Positions 1 through 9,413 of a stretch of 35,124 bases of DNA are shown here, one piece after another; positions within the stretch are counted from its first letter, which is position 1; each line of letters starts with the position of its first letter. The notes beneath the pieces are model-generated. The model saw only the letters and a list, made by a program, of their open reading frames with translations. It had not been told where the DNA came from and did not search any database. Origin of the DNA: Verrucomicrobiota bacterium (GTDB lineage: Bacteria; Verrucomicrobiota; Verrucomicrobiia; Opitutales; Coraliomargaritaceae); assembly GCA_009908325.1 (NCBI GenBank), contig JAAAPI010000181.1, positions 1 through 35,124 of the forward strand, read 5' to 3'. The position numbers and the translations under genes are program-made.

Positions 1-82
1 TTTGCGATACCATGTCGGATGGACCGGGAAAACGCTGAGGCGGGCAGGCGTGGCATTCAACGAAAATTACTCAAACTTAGGG

Positions 83-110
83 TTGCTTTTCTTTTTCTGG
101 CTTTTACGAT
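83..110 (+). promoter_or_regulatory. Weak candidate promoter upstream of rplY
   Basis: A TTGCTT (83-88) and a TACGAT (105-110) are separated by 16 bases, about 60 bases before rplY. The match to the sigma-70 consensus is only partial. The rest of 1-170 shows no recognisable gene. Frame 1 stays open from the window edge to 194 but resembles nothing known to me, so I do not call it. Confidence 0.2.
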
Positions 111-170
111 TTCGGGTTTTTCTGATTTTCATCCGGCCCACTATTTGGTCCGTGACCTTTATTTAGACAC

Positions 171-851
171 ATGCAACAATACACACTTAAGGTAAACACC
201 CGCGAGAGCACTGGCCGTGGCGTCGCCCGCCGCCTTCGTGCAAACGGGAAAATTCCGGCCTCGCTTTACGGGCAGGGCGATGCGCGTTCGATCACCGTTT
301 CGGCAACCGATTTTCGCGATTTGAATCGTGAAATCGGCGGCGGCGCGGCCCTTGTCGAGTTGACTGACGAGAAAGGCGAGTCTGCGCTTTGCCTTGTGCA
401 GGATGTGCAATACCACGCGGTGAAAAGCACGATCGACCATATTGACTTCCAGGAGGTCGAGCGCGGGCACGCTTTCACAACCAGCGTCCCGGTTTATCTT
501 GTCGGTGAAGCGGATTGTGTCGGTGTGAAAAATGATGGCGGTGTGCTGGATCACAAGCTGCATGAGCTGGAAATCCGCTGCCGTCCCTCGAAATTGCCGG
601 ATCACGTTAACGCGGATGTGACTTCGTTGAACGTCGGTGAAGCGATCCACATAAGCGACCTCCCCGTTCTGGAGGACGTCGAATACCTCGGCGAGCCGGA
701 GCAAGTCGTGGTTTCGGTGCAGCACCCAACGGTAGCTGAACCAACTACGGACGAGGACGCCGAAGCCGTCGCTGCGGATGAAGTGCCCGCCTCGAAAGTC
801 AGCGACGACGATGATGAAGAAAACGCCGACTCCGATTCTCAGAAAAAATAA
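171..851 (+). CDS. rplY: 50S ribosomal protein L25, CTC/TL5 type
   Basis: Binds 5S rRNA in the large ribosomal subunit. At 226 residues it has the long two-domain CTC form. Residues 1-95 are the L25 beta-barrel, with the family start (QYTLKVNTRE.. then GRGVARRLRANGKIPASLYG). Residues about 100-185 are the C-terminal TL5 domain, with the typical DHIDFQEV and HVNADVTSLNVGEAIHISD stretches. The last 40 residues are a low-complexity acidic tail rich in D and E ending in KK. No strong ribosome-binding site precedes the ATG. The gene heads a same-strand block with pth downstream, a classic rplY-pth pairing. The usual third partner prs is not adjacent but lies at 8445 in this window. Confidence 0.97.
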   Translation: MQQYTLKVNTRESTGRGVARRLRANGKIPASLYGQGDARSITVSATDFRDLNREIGGGAALVELTDEKGESALCLVQDVQYHAVKSTIDHIDFQEVERGHAFTTSVPVYLVGEADCVGVKNDGGVLDHKLHELEIRCRPSKLPDHVNADVTSLNVGEAIHISDLPVLEDVEYLGEPEQVVVSVQHPTVAEPTTDEDAEAVAADEVPASKVSDDDDEENADSDSQKK

Positions 852-860
852 CTCTTTAAC

Positions 861-883
861 CCGGGCGGCTCTTTCGCCACCCG
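861..883 (+). terminator. Weak hairpin between rplY and pth
   Basis: CGGGCGGC and GCCACCCG can pair around a six-base loop with one internal mismatch. A pyrimidine stretch with a short T run follows. It could attenuate read-through from rplY into pth, but it overlaps the pth ribosome-binding region and lacks a solid U tract. Confidence 0.22.
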
Positions 884-898
884 ACCTTGTTCTTTTAC

Positions 899-1504
899 AT
901 GTCCATCGCGGTTATTGCCGGTCTCGGGAACCCGGGGCTTAAATACCGTCACACCCGCCATAATATTGGCTTTCGACTGGTCGACCAGTTGGCTGAGAAA
1001 TCCGGTGCCACTTGGCATCGTGAAGCCAAATTTGAGGCCAAAGTTGCTGTTTTGCAGCAGGCAGAGCGCAAGCTCATGCTGCTAAAGCCGCAAACCTTCA
1101 TGAACGCCAGCGGCCGCCCACTCGGGGCGGTTCTGCGCTACCGAAAGTTGACTGCGGAATCACTGCTCGTGATTTACGATGATCTCAATCTGGAAGTTGG
1201 CCGAACAAAGCTGAGCGTCCATGGCAGTGCTGGCGGCCACAACGGCATTGCTGATATTTTGACGGAGGTCGGCTCCGGTTTTGCGCGCTTTCGTGTCGGA
1301 ATCGGCGCTAAACCGAACAAAGAGATGGACTTGGCAGACTACGTTCTCAGCCGATTTTCGAAAGACGAACAAACCCTTTTGCGGGATCGATCTTCATTTT
1401 TTATCGATCAAATCGACTTGATCTTGAATGAGGGGGTCGAATCCGCTATGAACACCATTAACCAACGCAAAGCACCACCGCATGAGCGCAACGACCATAA
1501 ATAA
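899..1504 (+). CDS. pth: Peptidyl-tRNA hydrolase
   Basis: Cleaves peptidyl-tRNAs released by stalled ribosomes, recycling tRNA in the cytosol. Family landmarks are clear: AGLGNPGLKYRHTRHNIGF at the N terminus (with the conserved Asn and catalytic His), LLKPQTFMNASG, LVIYDDLNLEVGRTKLSVHGSAGGHNGI, and a DYVLSRF segment near the C terminus. I chose the ATG at 899 (201 residues) over an upstream in-frame TTG at 887 because it starts right at the conserved strand. The last 23 bases overlap rpsF, suggesting translational coupling. Confidence 0.97.
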   Translation: MSIAVIAGLGNPGLKYRHTRHNIGFRLVDQLAEKSGATWHREAKFEAKVAVLQQAERKLMLLKPQTFMNASGRPLGAVLRYRKLTAESLLVIYDDLNLEVGRTKLSVHGSAGGHNGIADILTEVGSGFARFRVGIGAKPNKEMDLADYVLSRFSKDEQTLLRDRSSFFIDQIDLILNEGVESAMNTINQRKAPPHERNDHK

Positions 1505-1781
1505 ATACAAAGCTACCTTTATTCTCGACCTACGTGAGTCCGAAGACGACTCGGCGAAGGTTCTGGACGAATTGAAAGAACTCCTTAGCACCATTGGAGG
1601 CGAGCCGACCGAAAGCGAAGATCTCGGGCTGCATGAATTTGCGCGCGCGGCGGACCGCCACTTCACGCAGGGCCACTACGTCGAAGTATTTTTTGATGGC
1701 CCGGGCACCGTCCCTGCGACGCTCAAGGAAAAACTCAAGCTCGATAAGCGAATCAACCGCATCTTCGTCCAAGCGCTTTAA
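1482..1781 (+). CDS. rpsF: 30S ribosomal protein S6
   Basis: bS6 of the small-subunit platform. The 99 residues give one ferredoxin-like domain: first strand YKATFILDL, a helix with LDELKELLSTIGG, and a C-terminal GHYVEVFFDGPGTV / KRINRIFVQAL. It begins inside the 3' end of pth, with a 23-base overlap, and is followed after 20 bases by ssb, the usual rpsF-ssb order. The normal partner of S6, ribosomal protein S18, is not encoded anywhere in this cluster. Confidence 0.95.
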   Translation: MSATTINKYKATFILDLRESEDDSAKVLDELKELLSTIGGEPTESEDLGLHEFARAADRHFTQGHYVEVFFDGPGTVPATLKEKLKLDKRINRIFVQAL

Positions 1782-1801
1782 TTCTGCGATCTCCTTGAAA
1801 C

Positions 1802-2296
1802 ATGGCTTCATTTAACAAAGTAATTCTACTCGGAAACCTGACTCGCGATCCGGAGACGCGCGTGACGGCCAACGATCTGACGATTTGTAAAATGGGTCTT
1901 GCTGTTTCACGCTCGTATTCGACGCGCGACGGCGAGCGGCGCGAGGAGACGACCTTTGTCGATGTTGATGCGTTCGGTCGCCAGGCGGAGGTCATCACGA
2001 AATACCTCGGCAAGGGCAGCCCGATCATGATTGAGGGCCGCCTGCGGCTCGACCAATGGGAGACGAACGATGGGCAGAAGCGTCAAAAGCTTTGTGTCGT
2101 TTTGGAGAATTTCCAGTTTGTCGGCGGGCGCAGTGACAATGCGGGTTCGGGAAGTGATTCCGGGGGAGGTTACGAGCAAAGCTCGCCACCAAAACGTGAT
2201 GCGCAGAGCTCGCCCGGTGCATCCTCCACCCCCGCATCCCCGAAAAGTGATTTCTCTGCTGAAGGCGATACGCTCAATGAAGACGTTCCCTTTTAG
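1802..2296 (+). CDS. ssb: Single-stranded DNA-binding protein
   Basis: Coats single-stranded DNA and recruits replication and repair proteins. Residues 1-108 form the OB fold, with the family start (FNKVILLGNLTRDPETR), a FVDVDAFGRQAEVITKYLGKG segment and IEGRLRLDQWE. A Gly/Ser/Pro-rich disordered linker follows. The acidic tip ends DVPF, a variant of the usual DDIPF tail used for partner docking. It lies 20 bases after rpsF. A GC-rich hairpin with a nine-T run lies directly after the TAG stop. Confidence 0.96.
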   Translation: MASFNKVILLGNLTRDPETRVTANDLTICKMGLAVSRSYSTRDGERREETTFVDVDAFGRQAEVITKYLGKGSPIMIEGRLRLDQWETNDGQKRQKLCVVLENFQFVGGRSDNAGSGSDSGGGYEQSSPPKRDAQSSPGASSTPASPKSDFSAEGDTLNEDVPF

Positions 2297-2298
2297 GC

Positions 2299-2323
2299 GG
2301 GGCGCCCCACGCGATTTTTTTTT
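2299..2323 (+). terminator. Candidate intrinsic terminator/attenuator after ssb
   Basis: A perfect GGGGCGCCCC palindrome (2299-2308) starts three bases after the ssb stop. After six more bases comes an uninterrupted run of nine T (2315-2323). Outer GCG/CGC bases can extend the stem. The structure fits an intrinsic terminator or attenuator separating rpsF-ssb from rplI-dnaB. The stem is short and the palindrome has little natural loop, so efficiency is uncertain. Confidence 0.42.
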
Positions 2324-2339
2324 CAACTCATAATTTACC

Positions 2340-2846
2340 ATGGCCAACAATCAAATTCTTCTCCTCCAACCCATCAACGGACTCGGTGCCGAAGGCGACA
2401 CCGTCACCGTGCGTGCCGGATACGCCCGTAATTTCCTGCTTCCGCGCAAGCTGGCTTTGCCCATCACGCAAGCCAACAAAAAGCACGTCGAATCGCTGCT
2501 GAAAGCCCGCGAGGCGCGCGAACAAAAGGAATTTGAGCAAGCGCGCGAACTCGGCGACCGGGTTGCCAGGACGAGCGTCGCCATCGCGGTTAAAACCGGC
2601 GAGCGCGGCAAAATGTTTGGTGCCGTAACCGCCAACGATTTGATTCAGCGCTTACAGGAAGAAGGCGTTGAGCTTGACAAAAAGCAGCTCCAACTGGCCG
2701 CCCCAATCAAAGAGTTGGGCTCGCACACCGTCGCGATTAAACTACACCCCGATGTGGAGACAGAACTCAAATTCGAGGTCGTCTCAGAGAATCCGATCGA
2801 GGAAGAGTCTGATGCGTCCGGGGATGCGGATGAAGACGACGAGTAA
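2340..2846 (+). CDS. rplI: 50S ribosomal protein L9
   Basis: bL9 of the large subunit. The N-terminal domain has ILLLQPINGLGAEGDTVTVRAGYARNFLLPR, closely matching the family signature. A long connecting helix follows (residues about 45-80), then the C-terminal domain (GKMFGAVTANDLIQRLQ... and IKELGSHTVAIKLHPDVETELKFEVV). About 20 extra acidic residues (EEESDASGDADEDDE) extend the C terminus, giving 168 residues against roughly 150 in many bacteria. It is followed after 36 bases by dnaB, as in many genomes. Confidence 0.97.
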   Translation: MANNQILLLQPINGLGAEGDTVTVRAGYARNFLLPRKLALPITQANKKHVESLLKAREAREQKEFEQARELGDRVARTSVAIAVKTGERGKMFGAVTANDLIQRLQEEGVELDKKQLQLAAPIKELGSHTVAIKLHPDVETELKFEVVSENPIEEESDASGDADEDDE

Positions 2847-2882
2847 TCCGTAGGCTGAATCGTATAGACATCTTTCCATACG

Positions 2883-4322
2883 ATGCCGCCTGATTCGAAT
2901 GCTTATACCCGCGATGGCTCTGCCCGCTCCTACAGGGGCAAGCAGAAGAAGCCCTCCCGGGACGACCAGGCGCGCGTGCAGCCTCACAGTATCGAGGCGG
3001 AAGAGGGCTTGCTTGCCGCCTGTTTGATTGATGGCGGCCGGGAAATCCTGACCGAGTGTATCGAGGCGAAAATTGCGCCCGAGTTTTTCTTTAAAACGGC
3101 GCACGAAGAAATTTACCGCGCGCTGCTTGCGCTTTACGAGACCGGAGAACCGGTTGACGAGATTCTGTTGCTTGAATATCTGCGAAAAAACGGTCTGGAA
3201 GAAGAGGTCGGTGGAATCAGCACGATTTATGCGATTCAGGATCGCATCGAGACGCCCGCCCACGCCCGATACTTTGCCAAAATCGTGCATGAGAAGTATC
3301 TTCTGCGTCGACTGATCCGGACCTCGCGCGAAGCGATTGAGGCCTGCTACGAGCAGCAGGAGGATATGTCCTCGTTTATCGAAAAGATCGAGCAGGATAT
3401 CTTTGAAATCAGCCGGGATCGAATCACCGATGCGGCCAAGCCAATCCGTGAGTCACTCGACGAGGCGGTCGCTGACATCCATGCACTTTTGAATGGTCGT
3501 GACGACGCTGACGGGGTGCTGTCCGGTTTCCGGGACCTGGATGGCATGACCTATGGGTTTCACCCCGGTCAGATGATTGTCCTGGCGGCCCGCCCATCGG
3601 TGGGGAAGACCAGTTTGGGGATGAATTTTGCGGAGCATGCGATTCTGCCGGATGGTGGCCGCAAGTCTTCGGGTGCGCTGGTCTTCAGTCTCGAGATGAC
3701 GGCCGCCCAGCTGGCCATGCGTTTGATTTGCAGTCGCGCCCGGGTCGATATGAAGCGTATCCGCGACCGGGTGATCTCCAAGCAGGACTCGGCGGACATC
3801 GCGACCACCGTTAAAGAACTAAAACAGGCCCCGCTCTGGATCGATGACGCATCGAATTCGACCATTCTTGATATTCGGGCCAAAGCCCGTCGCCTCCACA
3901 CAAAGAGTCCTCTCGGGCTCATCGTCGTCGATTATCTTCAGTTGATTCGGGGGAGCGATAACCGCGTGCAGCGCGAGCAGCAGATTGCCGATATTTCCCG
4001 GGGTATGAAGGGCATGGCCAAAGAGTTGAATGTACCTGTCCTCGTGCTCAGTCAGCTCAACCGCGAGTCCGAGAAAGAGAATCGCGACCCGCGCCTGTCG
4101 GATCTGCGTGAATCCGGCTCGATCGAGCAGGATGCTGACGTGGTCTTGCTTCTGCATCGACCGAAAAAACAGGGTGACGACGAGTCGATTGCGGAAGGCG
4201 GTTTGCCCGGAGAGGTCGAGCATATCAAATTAATTATTGCCAAACAGCGCAATGGCCCCGTAGGTGAAGTTGATTTAACATTCGTCCGTCGCTACACCCG
4301 TTACGAAAATTTCAAACGTTAA
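2883..4322 (+). CDS. dnaB: Replicative DNA helicase DnaB
   Basis: Hexameric 5'-3' helicase that unwinds DNA at the replication fork. The N-terminal domain (residues about 35-140) begins with [19 protein letters not shown]. The RecA-like motor domain begins near residue 210 ([36 protein letters not shown]). Walker A lysine is about residue 242. Walker B is [10 protein letters not shown], and [12 protein letters not shown] and [19 protein letters not shown] are further helicase motifs. At 479 residues it is of standard length, and no intein is visible. The N-terminal 35 residues are basic and likely disordered. bamA starts 24 bases after the stop. Confidence 0.97.
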   Translation: MPPDSNAYTRDGSARSYRGKQKKPSRDDQARVQPHSIEAEEGLLAACLIDGGREILTECIEAKIAPEFFFKTAHEEIYRALLALYETGEPVDEILLLEYLRKNGLEEEVGGISTIYAIQDRIETPAHARYFAKIVHEKYLLRRLIRTSREAIEACYEQQEDMSSFIEKIEQDIFEISRDRITDAAKPIRESLDEAVADIHALLNGRDDADGVLSGFRDLDGMTYGFHPGQMIVLAARPSVGKTSLGMNFAEHAILPDGGRKSSGALVFSLEMTAAQLAMRLICSRARVDMKRIRDRVISKQDSADIATTVKELKQAPLWIDDASNSTILDIRAKARRLHTKSPLGLIVVDYLQLIRGSDNRVQREQQIADISRGMKGMAKELNVPVLVLSQLNRESEKENRDPRLSDLRESGSIEQDADVVLLLHRPKKQGDDESIAEGGLPGEVEHIKLIIAKQRNGPVGEVDLTFVRRYTRYENFKR

Positions 4323-4346
4323 GCCGCAGCTCCTGGAACATCTGAC

Positions 4347-6740
4347 ATGCGATCCATCCACATCATCTTTTTCGCGGTAGCGTCTTTTTCCGGACTGCTC
4401 TTCTCGGGTCTCCCGCTTAGTGCGCAGCAAACGCCGCCGTCCACCGGTCAATCCTACCCGGTCATCAACCGGATTATACCGGAATTCGAGGGCTTCCGTG
4501 CCGTCAGCGACCAGTATATTTTGGGTAACATCCAGCTCCGTCCGGGCATGGACTACAACCCGACATTGGTCGATCAGTCGATTCGTGCGCTCTATGGGAC
4601 CGGGCAGTTCGAATTTGTGCAGGTGCGGGTTGAACCGACAGAGGACGAGCAGGTCGATGTCATCTTCGAATTTGTTTCAAAATACAGAATCGAGCGCATC
4701 GTTTTTAACGGAAACGATAAATACTCGAATTCCCGATTGGCTTCGAAGATTGAGATAGAGAGTGGCAGTCCACTCGATGAATACGAAGTGAGCCTGGGTG
4801 CGGATGCGATCTCCGAATACTACGTGGAGAAAGGCTTCCCCGATGTAGAGGTGGATTACCGGATCCAACGTAACGAAGAAACCGGCTTTGCTGTCGTTAA
4901 TTACGATATCAACGAGGGCGGCAAGGTGCGTATCGGTTCGATTAATTTTCAGGGTAACGAATCCATTTCCGATAAAAAGCTTCGCAAAGTTTTGGAGACA
5001 AAGAAGCACGGCTGGTTATCGTGGTTGCGTGGGACCGGTAAGTATGACGAATCGCAGTTTAAGGATGATCTCGACACGCTGCGTAATTTTTATCGCGATG
5101 CCGGATACCTTGATTTTCAAGTAAACGAGGCGGATGTCTCGATCGATTTCGTCAAAGACGACGAGATCGAGATCACGATTCCGGTTTCCGAAGGTCGGCT
5201 TTACTATCTCGGCGAGTTTACTGTGGAAAACGCGACAATTTACACTGAGGGGGAGCTTCTCAGTATCGTCGATTTGGAAACAGGCGATCCGTTTTCGCCC
5301 AAGAAGGTGGATGATGCGGCAACTGCCATCCGCGAATACTATACGTCCAACGGCTATCTGGACAGTGGTGTCCGTGCCGAGCGAGTGCCCAATATAGAGA
5401 CCCGTCAGATTGATGTCGTTTTTCGCGTCCGCGAAAGCGAGAAATTCTATGTCGAGTCGATTAATGTTGAGGGGAACACCAAGTCGAAGGCCCGCGTCAT
5501 TATCCGCGAGTTGGCTCTCAGCCCCGGAGATGTTTTTGACCGGAAACGCATGGAGGTCAGTCAGCGGCGCTTGGAGAATACCGGTTACTTTGAGGACGTT
5601 CGCTTAAGCCCGGAAAATACCAACGTGCCGGGCCGGAAAGATCTCGGTATCGTGGTCCGGGAAGGGCGCACGGGTAATTTTACCTTTGGTGCCGGATTTG
5701 GTTCGGTCGAGAGCGCCGTGGTTTTCTTTGAAATCTCCCAGGGTAACTTTGATCTCTTCAATTGGCGTTCCGGATTCCAGGGGGATGGGCAAAAATTCCG
5801 CTTCCGTGCCTCGTTGGGAACACGAAGTAACCAGGCGTTGATCGCTTTCGAGGAGCCCTGGCTTTTCGAGCAACGGCTTGCCTTCGGGGTCGAGATTTTC
5901 CGGTCAGAGACCGATTTCAATAGCAGTTCGTTCAACGAATTGCGGACCGGTTTCGAGCTCTATTTGCGCCGAAGGCTATTTGAACTGGTTGAAGCGCGGC
6001 TGTCTTATCGCCTTGAATTGGTGGAAATTTTTGATGTTCCCCGGGGAGCGGGAACCCCGGACGCGGACGGTGCGGTCCCCAATGATGGTGTGCCAAATGT
6101 CTTTCAACGCGCCGAGGGCGAGGATTTGGTCTCCAAAGTCGGACTAACCTTCCTCCGGGACAACCGAAAAACGCTCATTTTCACCCGCGAGGGAAACCGG
6201 TCCACCCTCGACTTTGAGTATGCCGGTATCGGCGGCGATATAAACTACTACCGTATCGAAGGACGCACCGCCCACTTCATCCCCACCTTCGACACGCTGG
6301 AACAGTCGCTTTCCATCGTCGCCCGGGCCGGGAGTATCACGCCGTTTGGCCAATCCGATTCGGTGCCCTTCTACGACCGTTTCTATCTCGGTGGGCCGGA
6401 CACATTGCGTGGCTTCGATTTTCGTGAGGTGGGGCCACGTGACGACGACCCAACGGCCGACGATGAAGCGGTTGGCGGCAATAGCTACACGATGGTTTCT
6501 TTCGAATATGGCTTTCGAATAGCGGAACCTTTAGGCTTGGTTGTTTTCTACGACTGGGGGTTTGTGAATGAAAACGACTTTGATTTCAGCGCTTCCGACT
6601 ATGCGGACAACTGGGGAGTCGGTGCCCGCATCATGCTTATGGGCTCTCCTCTCAAGCTTGACCTTGGTATTCCAATCACCGAACCTGAGGGTGCTGACGG
6701 AGGTACACAATTCAACTTTTCCTTCGGGACACGCTTTTAA
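4347..6740 (+). CDS. bamA: Outer membrane protein assembly factor BamA
   Basis: Omp85-family insertase for outer-membrane beta-barrel proteins. A signal peptide ends near LSAQQ (residues 1-27). Five POTRA repeats cover about 30-420, recognisable from repeated I..I.F.GN...S...L and A...I..YY...GY/F motifs. The barrel follows, with the conserved loop-6 motif LRGF (Arg about residue 688). The protein ends in an aromatic residue (..FGTRF) as expected of a barrel C terminus. At 797 residues it is normal size. The next gene encodes a Skp-like chaperone and then lpxD, the classic bamA-skp-lpxD order, which implies a diderm cell with lipid A. Confidence 0.95.
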   Translation: MRSIHIIFFAVASFSGLLFSGLPLSAQQTPPSTGQSYPVINRIIPEFEGFRAVSDQYILGNIQLRPGMDYNPTLVDQSIRALYGTGQFEFVQVRVEPTEDEQVDVIFEFVSKYRIERIVFNGNDKYSNSRLASKIEIESGSPLDEYEVSLGADAISEYYVEKGFPDVEVDYRIQRNEETGFAVVNYDINEGGKVRIGSINFQGNESISDKKLRKVLETKKHGWLSWLRGTGKYDESQFKDDLDTLRNFYRDAGYLDFQVNEADVSIDFVKDDEIEITIPVSEGRLYYLGEFTVENATIYTEGELLSIVDLETGDPFSPKKVDDAATAIREYYTSNGYLDSGVRAERVPNIETRQIDVVFRVRESEKFYVESINVEGNTKSKARVIIRELALSPGDVFDRKRMEVSQRRLENTGYFEDVRLSPENTNVPGRKDLGIVVREGRTGNFTFGAGFGSVESAVVFFEISQGNFDLFNWRSGFQGDGQKFRFRASLGTRSNQALIAFEEPWLFEQRLAFGVEIFRSETDFNSSSFNELRTGFELYLRRRLFELVEARLSYRLELVEIFDVPRGAGTPDADGAVPNDGVPNVFQRAEGEDLVSKVGLTFLRDNRKTLIFTREGNRSTLDFEYAGIGGDINYYRIEGRTAHFIPTFDTLEQSLSIVARAGSITPFGQSDSVPFYDRFYLGGPDTLRGFDFREVGPRDDDPTADDEAVGGNSYTMVSFEYGFRIAEPLGLVVFYDWGFVNENDFDFSASDYADNWGVGARIMLMGSPLKLDLGIPITEPEGADGGTQFNFSFGTRF

Positions 6741-6770
6741 ATACTCAACCCGCTAAAATAAAAACGATAT

Positions 6771-7313
6771 ATGAAAAAACTAAATACATTACTCTTGGCG
6801 TCGATTTTCGTCGCTACCGGCCTTATGGCTCAGAAAACTCCGATTATGGCGGTTGTCGATGTCGAACGCGTGCTCAATGATTACACGGCCTTTCAGACAG
6901 CAGTCGAAAAAGTGCGTGGCTCCGTCGCCCCTGTGGAAGAAGAGATGCAAAAAATGCAGGCAAATCTGCAGGAGATCGTCACGGAGGGCCGCGAGGTCGA
7001 AACCAAAGCAAAGAACCCGGCTGCCAGCGAAGCGGCCCGTGCGGAAGCACAGGCACGGCTCGAAGAGTTGCAACAAAGCCTCCAGCAAGGTCAGGCTGAG
7101 CTGCAGCAATTCCGCCAGCAGGCCCAGCAACTCGCCCAGCGTGGCCAGCAAGAGGAACTGGAGCCACTCCAGGAAAAGGCCGTCGAAGCGGTTAAAATGG
7201 TGGCCGAGGACAAGGGTATCGATCTGGTGGTCGCCAAAAACTCGGTTATCTATGCCGCTGATACATTGGAAATCAGCGACGCGGTGATCGCCGTGCTCAA
7301 CGCTGGCGAGTAG
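6771..7313 (+). CDS. skp: Periplasmic chaperone, OmpH/Skp family
   Basis: Binds unfolded outer-membrane proteins in the periplasm and delivers them to BamA. A signal peptide covers about residues 1-20 (LNTLLLASIFVATGLMAQ). A first strand follows (IMAVVDVERVLNDYTAF), then a long Gln/Glu/Ala-rich coiled coil (about 45-145) and a closing segment (DKGIDLVVAKNSVIYAADTLEISDAVIAVLN) typical of OmpH proteins. The gene is 30 bases after bamA and is followed by a strong intrinsic terminator. Confidence 0.9.
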   Translation: MKKLNTLLLASIFVATGLMAQKTPIMAVVDVERVLNDYTAFQTAVEKVRGSVAPVEEEMQKMQANLQEIVTEGREVETKAKNPAASEAARAEAQARLEELQQSLQQGQAELQQFRQQAQQLAQRGQQEELEPLQEKAVEAVKMVAEDKGIDLVVAKNSVIYAADTLEISDAVIAVLNAGE

Positions 7314-7336
7314 ATCAAATCATAAAGACAAATTTC

Positions 7337-7369
7337 AAAACCCTGTTCTCGCATAGAGCAGGGTTTTTT
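7337..7369 (+). terminator. Intrinsic terminator after skp
   Basis: CCCTGTTCT pairs with AGAGCAGGG (one G-T wobble) around a five-base loop. Four A precede the stem and six T follow it. It should end transcription of the bamA-skp unit just before lpxD, and might act partly on the other strand. Confidence 0.85.
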
Positions 7370-7383
7370 CTTTGAATCACAGG

Positions 7384-8448
7384 ATGTTCCCTTCCTATAC
7401 ACTCCGTCGCCTGTTGGAAATTCTCGGTGATGATTGTCAAGTGGTTGGCGATTACGATGGATCGATCCGGGGGATTGCGCCGCTGGAGCAAGCTCGATCG
7501 GGCGATTTGTCTTTCTTGGGGAATCCCAAATACCGGTCACTCGTTGCCAGTTCGCAGGCCTCCGTGATTCTTGTTCCGGAGGATTACGAGGCGGCACGCG
7601 CAGAGGGTCAGGTGCACATCCGGATCAAGAATCCCTCCTATGCCCTGGCCCTGGTTTGCCGTGATATTGAAGGAACACTTTTCCCAAAGCCACCAGCGGG
7701 GATCCATCCCAGCGCGGTCGTTGAAGACGGGGCCGAAGTCTCACCTGACGCCAGTATCGGAGCTTTTTGCCACATCGGCGCGGACGCTAAAATCGGCGCT
7801 GCGGTGCTGCAGAGCCATGTTACCATCGGACGCTCCGCCGTGGTTGGTGACGAGTCGTATCTGTTTCCCCATTGCTGGGTGGGCGACTACTGCGAGGTGG
7901 GGCGGCGAAACCGTCTGCACGGTGGCTGTATCCTCGGTTCCGATGGCTACGGTTACGAATATATCGAGGGCGAACACCAGCGCGTGCCCCAGATCGGGAA
8001 TGTCGTGACGGAAGACGATGTGGATGTGGGGGCCAATTCAACGATTGATCGCGCACGGTTTGGTTCCACCAGGATCGGGCTCGGCAGCAAACTCGACAAC
8101 CAGGTGCAAATCGCCCACAACGTGAAGGTCGGAAAGCACTGCCTGATTGTTGCTCAAGTGGGGATCAGCGGCAGTACGCTACTCGGGGACGGCGTTGTTG
8201 TCGGCGGGCAGGCTGGCATTGCGGGGCACCTCAAGTTGGGTGCCGGCGCCATGATTGCGGGCGGCACGGCAGTGGTGAGCGATGTCGAGCCGGGCAGCAA
8301 GGTCCGCGGTTACCCGGCCATGCCGATGATGCTCTTCAATCGAATGGCCGTTTTACAGCGAAAATTACCGGAGCTCTTCAAAAGGTTTGATCAACTCGAG
8401 AAAACGGTGAAATCTAGCGGTGCCGAAACCAATCGATCCTCAAAATGA
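7384..8448 (+). CDS. lpxD: UDP-3-O-acylglucosamine N-acyltransferase
   Basis: Third step of lipid A synthesis: transfers a 3-hydroxyacyl chain from ACP to the 2-amino group of UDP-3-O-acylglucosamine. The N-terminal uridine-binding domain (about 1-100) has GIAPLEQARSGDLSFLGNPKY. A left-handed beta helix of hexapeptide repeats follows, with IDRARFGSTRIG and KLDNQVQIAHNV. The catalytic His is about residue 245. A helical tail closes the protein. I prefer the ATG at 7384 (354 residues); an in-frame TTG at 7372 lies inside the T run after the terminator hairpin. The end overlaps prs by four bases. The usual fabZ/lpxA neighbours are absent. Confidence 0.94.
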   Translation: MFPSYTLRRLLEILGDDCQVVGDYDGSIRGIAPLEQARSGDLSFLGNPKYRSLVASSQASVILVPEDYEAARAEGQVHIRIKNPSYALALVCRDIEGTLFPKPPAGIHPSAVVEDGAEVSPDASIGAFCHIGADAKIGAAVLQSHVTIGRSAVVGDESYLFPHCWVGDYCEVGRRNRLHGGCILGSDGYGYEYIEGEHQRVPQIGNVVTEDDVDVGANSTIDRARFGSTRIGLGSKLDNQVQIAHNVKVGKHCLIVAQVGISGSTLLGDGVVVGGQAGIAGHLKLGAGAMIAGGTAVVSDVEPGSKVRGYPAMPMMLFNRMAVLQRKLPELFKRFDQLEKTVKSSGAETNRSSK

Positions 8449-9401
8449 CTATGACTGAGAGCGCCCTGAAAATCTTCTGCGGAAATTCCAATCCGGCATT
8501 GGCCGGGGATATCTGTGAATACCTGAATGTTCCACTGGGGGCCGCCGATGTAGTCAGCTTCCCGGACGGTGAGAGTTTTGTGCGCATAAATGAAAATATT
8601 CGCGGTGCGGATGTCTTCATCATCCAGTCTACTTGCAACCCGGCGAATCAAAATCTGATGGAGCTCTTCATCATGATCGATGCGGCCAGACGCGCCTCGG
8701 CCAATCGCATTACGGCCGTTTTGCCGTTCTTTGGTTATGCCCGGCAGGACCGGAAAGACCAGCCACGGGTGCCGATTACCTCAAAACTGGTCGCCAATTT
8801 GCTCGTCTCTGCAGGCACGGACCGCGTGCTGACCGTCGATCTTCACGCGCAGCAGATTCAGGGCTTTTTTGATATCCCGGTCGATCATCTGTATGCGTCG
8901 CCCGTTTTGTTCCAGTATCTGAAAAATATCGATACCGCGAATTTGACACTCTTTTCGCCGGATGTTGGCGGCATGAAAATGGCCTCGGCGTATGCGGGTA
9001 TGCTCGACGTGCCCCTCGGTTTTATCGCCAAGCGGCGTGTCAGTGCCGAGACGGTCGAAGCCACTTCGTTGGTCGGTGAAGTCAGCGGGCGCGACATTCT
9101 ACTCATCGATGATATGACTGAGACGGCGGGCACGCTCTGTGCCGCTGCGAAATTACTGAAAGCGAACGGGGCGAAAAGCGTCATGGCTGCGGTCAGTCAC
9201 GGTGTTCTCAACGAAATGGGCTACGAACGCCTCGCGTCCGGAGTTATCGATCAACTCATCACCACAAACACAACCCCGGTCGAGTCACGGCCCGGCTTGC
9301 CGATCACCGTGTTGAGTGTCGCCGAATTGCTCGGCGAGGGGATTCGCCGCATTCATAATAACGCCAGCGTGACTGGATTGTTCGACATCAAGGGCTTTTA
9401 A
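8445..9401 (+). CDS. prs: Ribose-phosphate pyrophosphokinase (PRPP synthetase)
   Basis: Makes PRPP from ribose 5-phosphate and ATP for nucleotide, His and Trp synthesis. Landmarks: ALKIFCGNSNPALA at the start, FPDGESFVRINENIRGADVFIIQST, YARQDRKDQPRVPITSKLVANLL, TVDLHAQQIQGFFD, and PRPP-binding loop DDMTETAGT (commonly DDxxDTAGT, so one Asp is Glu here). Its ATGA start overlaps the lpxD stop, and a second ATG lies two codons in. The link to lpxD rather than rplY is unusual. Confidence 0.95.
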   Translation: MTMTESALKIFCGNSNPALAGDICEYLNVPLGAADVVSFPDGESFVRINENIRGADVFIIQSTCNPANQNLMELFIMIDAARRASANRITAVLPFFGYARQDRKDQPRVPITSKLVANLLVSAGTDRVLTVDLHAQQIQGFFDIPVDHLYASPVLFQYLKNIDTANLTLFSPDVGGMKMASAYAGMLDVPLGFIAKRRVSAETVEATSLVGEVSGRDILLIDDMTETAGTLCAAAKLLKANGAKSVMAAVSHGVLNEMGYERLASGVIDQLITTNTTPVESRPGLPITVLSVAELLGEGIRRIHNNASVTGLFDIKGF

Positions 9402-9413
9402 GCTGTTGGGGCA

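Noticed and set aside
159-725. Long minus-strand frame opposite rplY
   Set aside because: It is the antisense shadow of a clear ribosomal protein gene and has no family motifs.
7081-7170. Short near-repetitive CAG/GCC-rich tract in skp
   Set aside because: It is the Gln/Ala coiled-coil coding region of Skp, not a separate repeat element.
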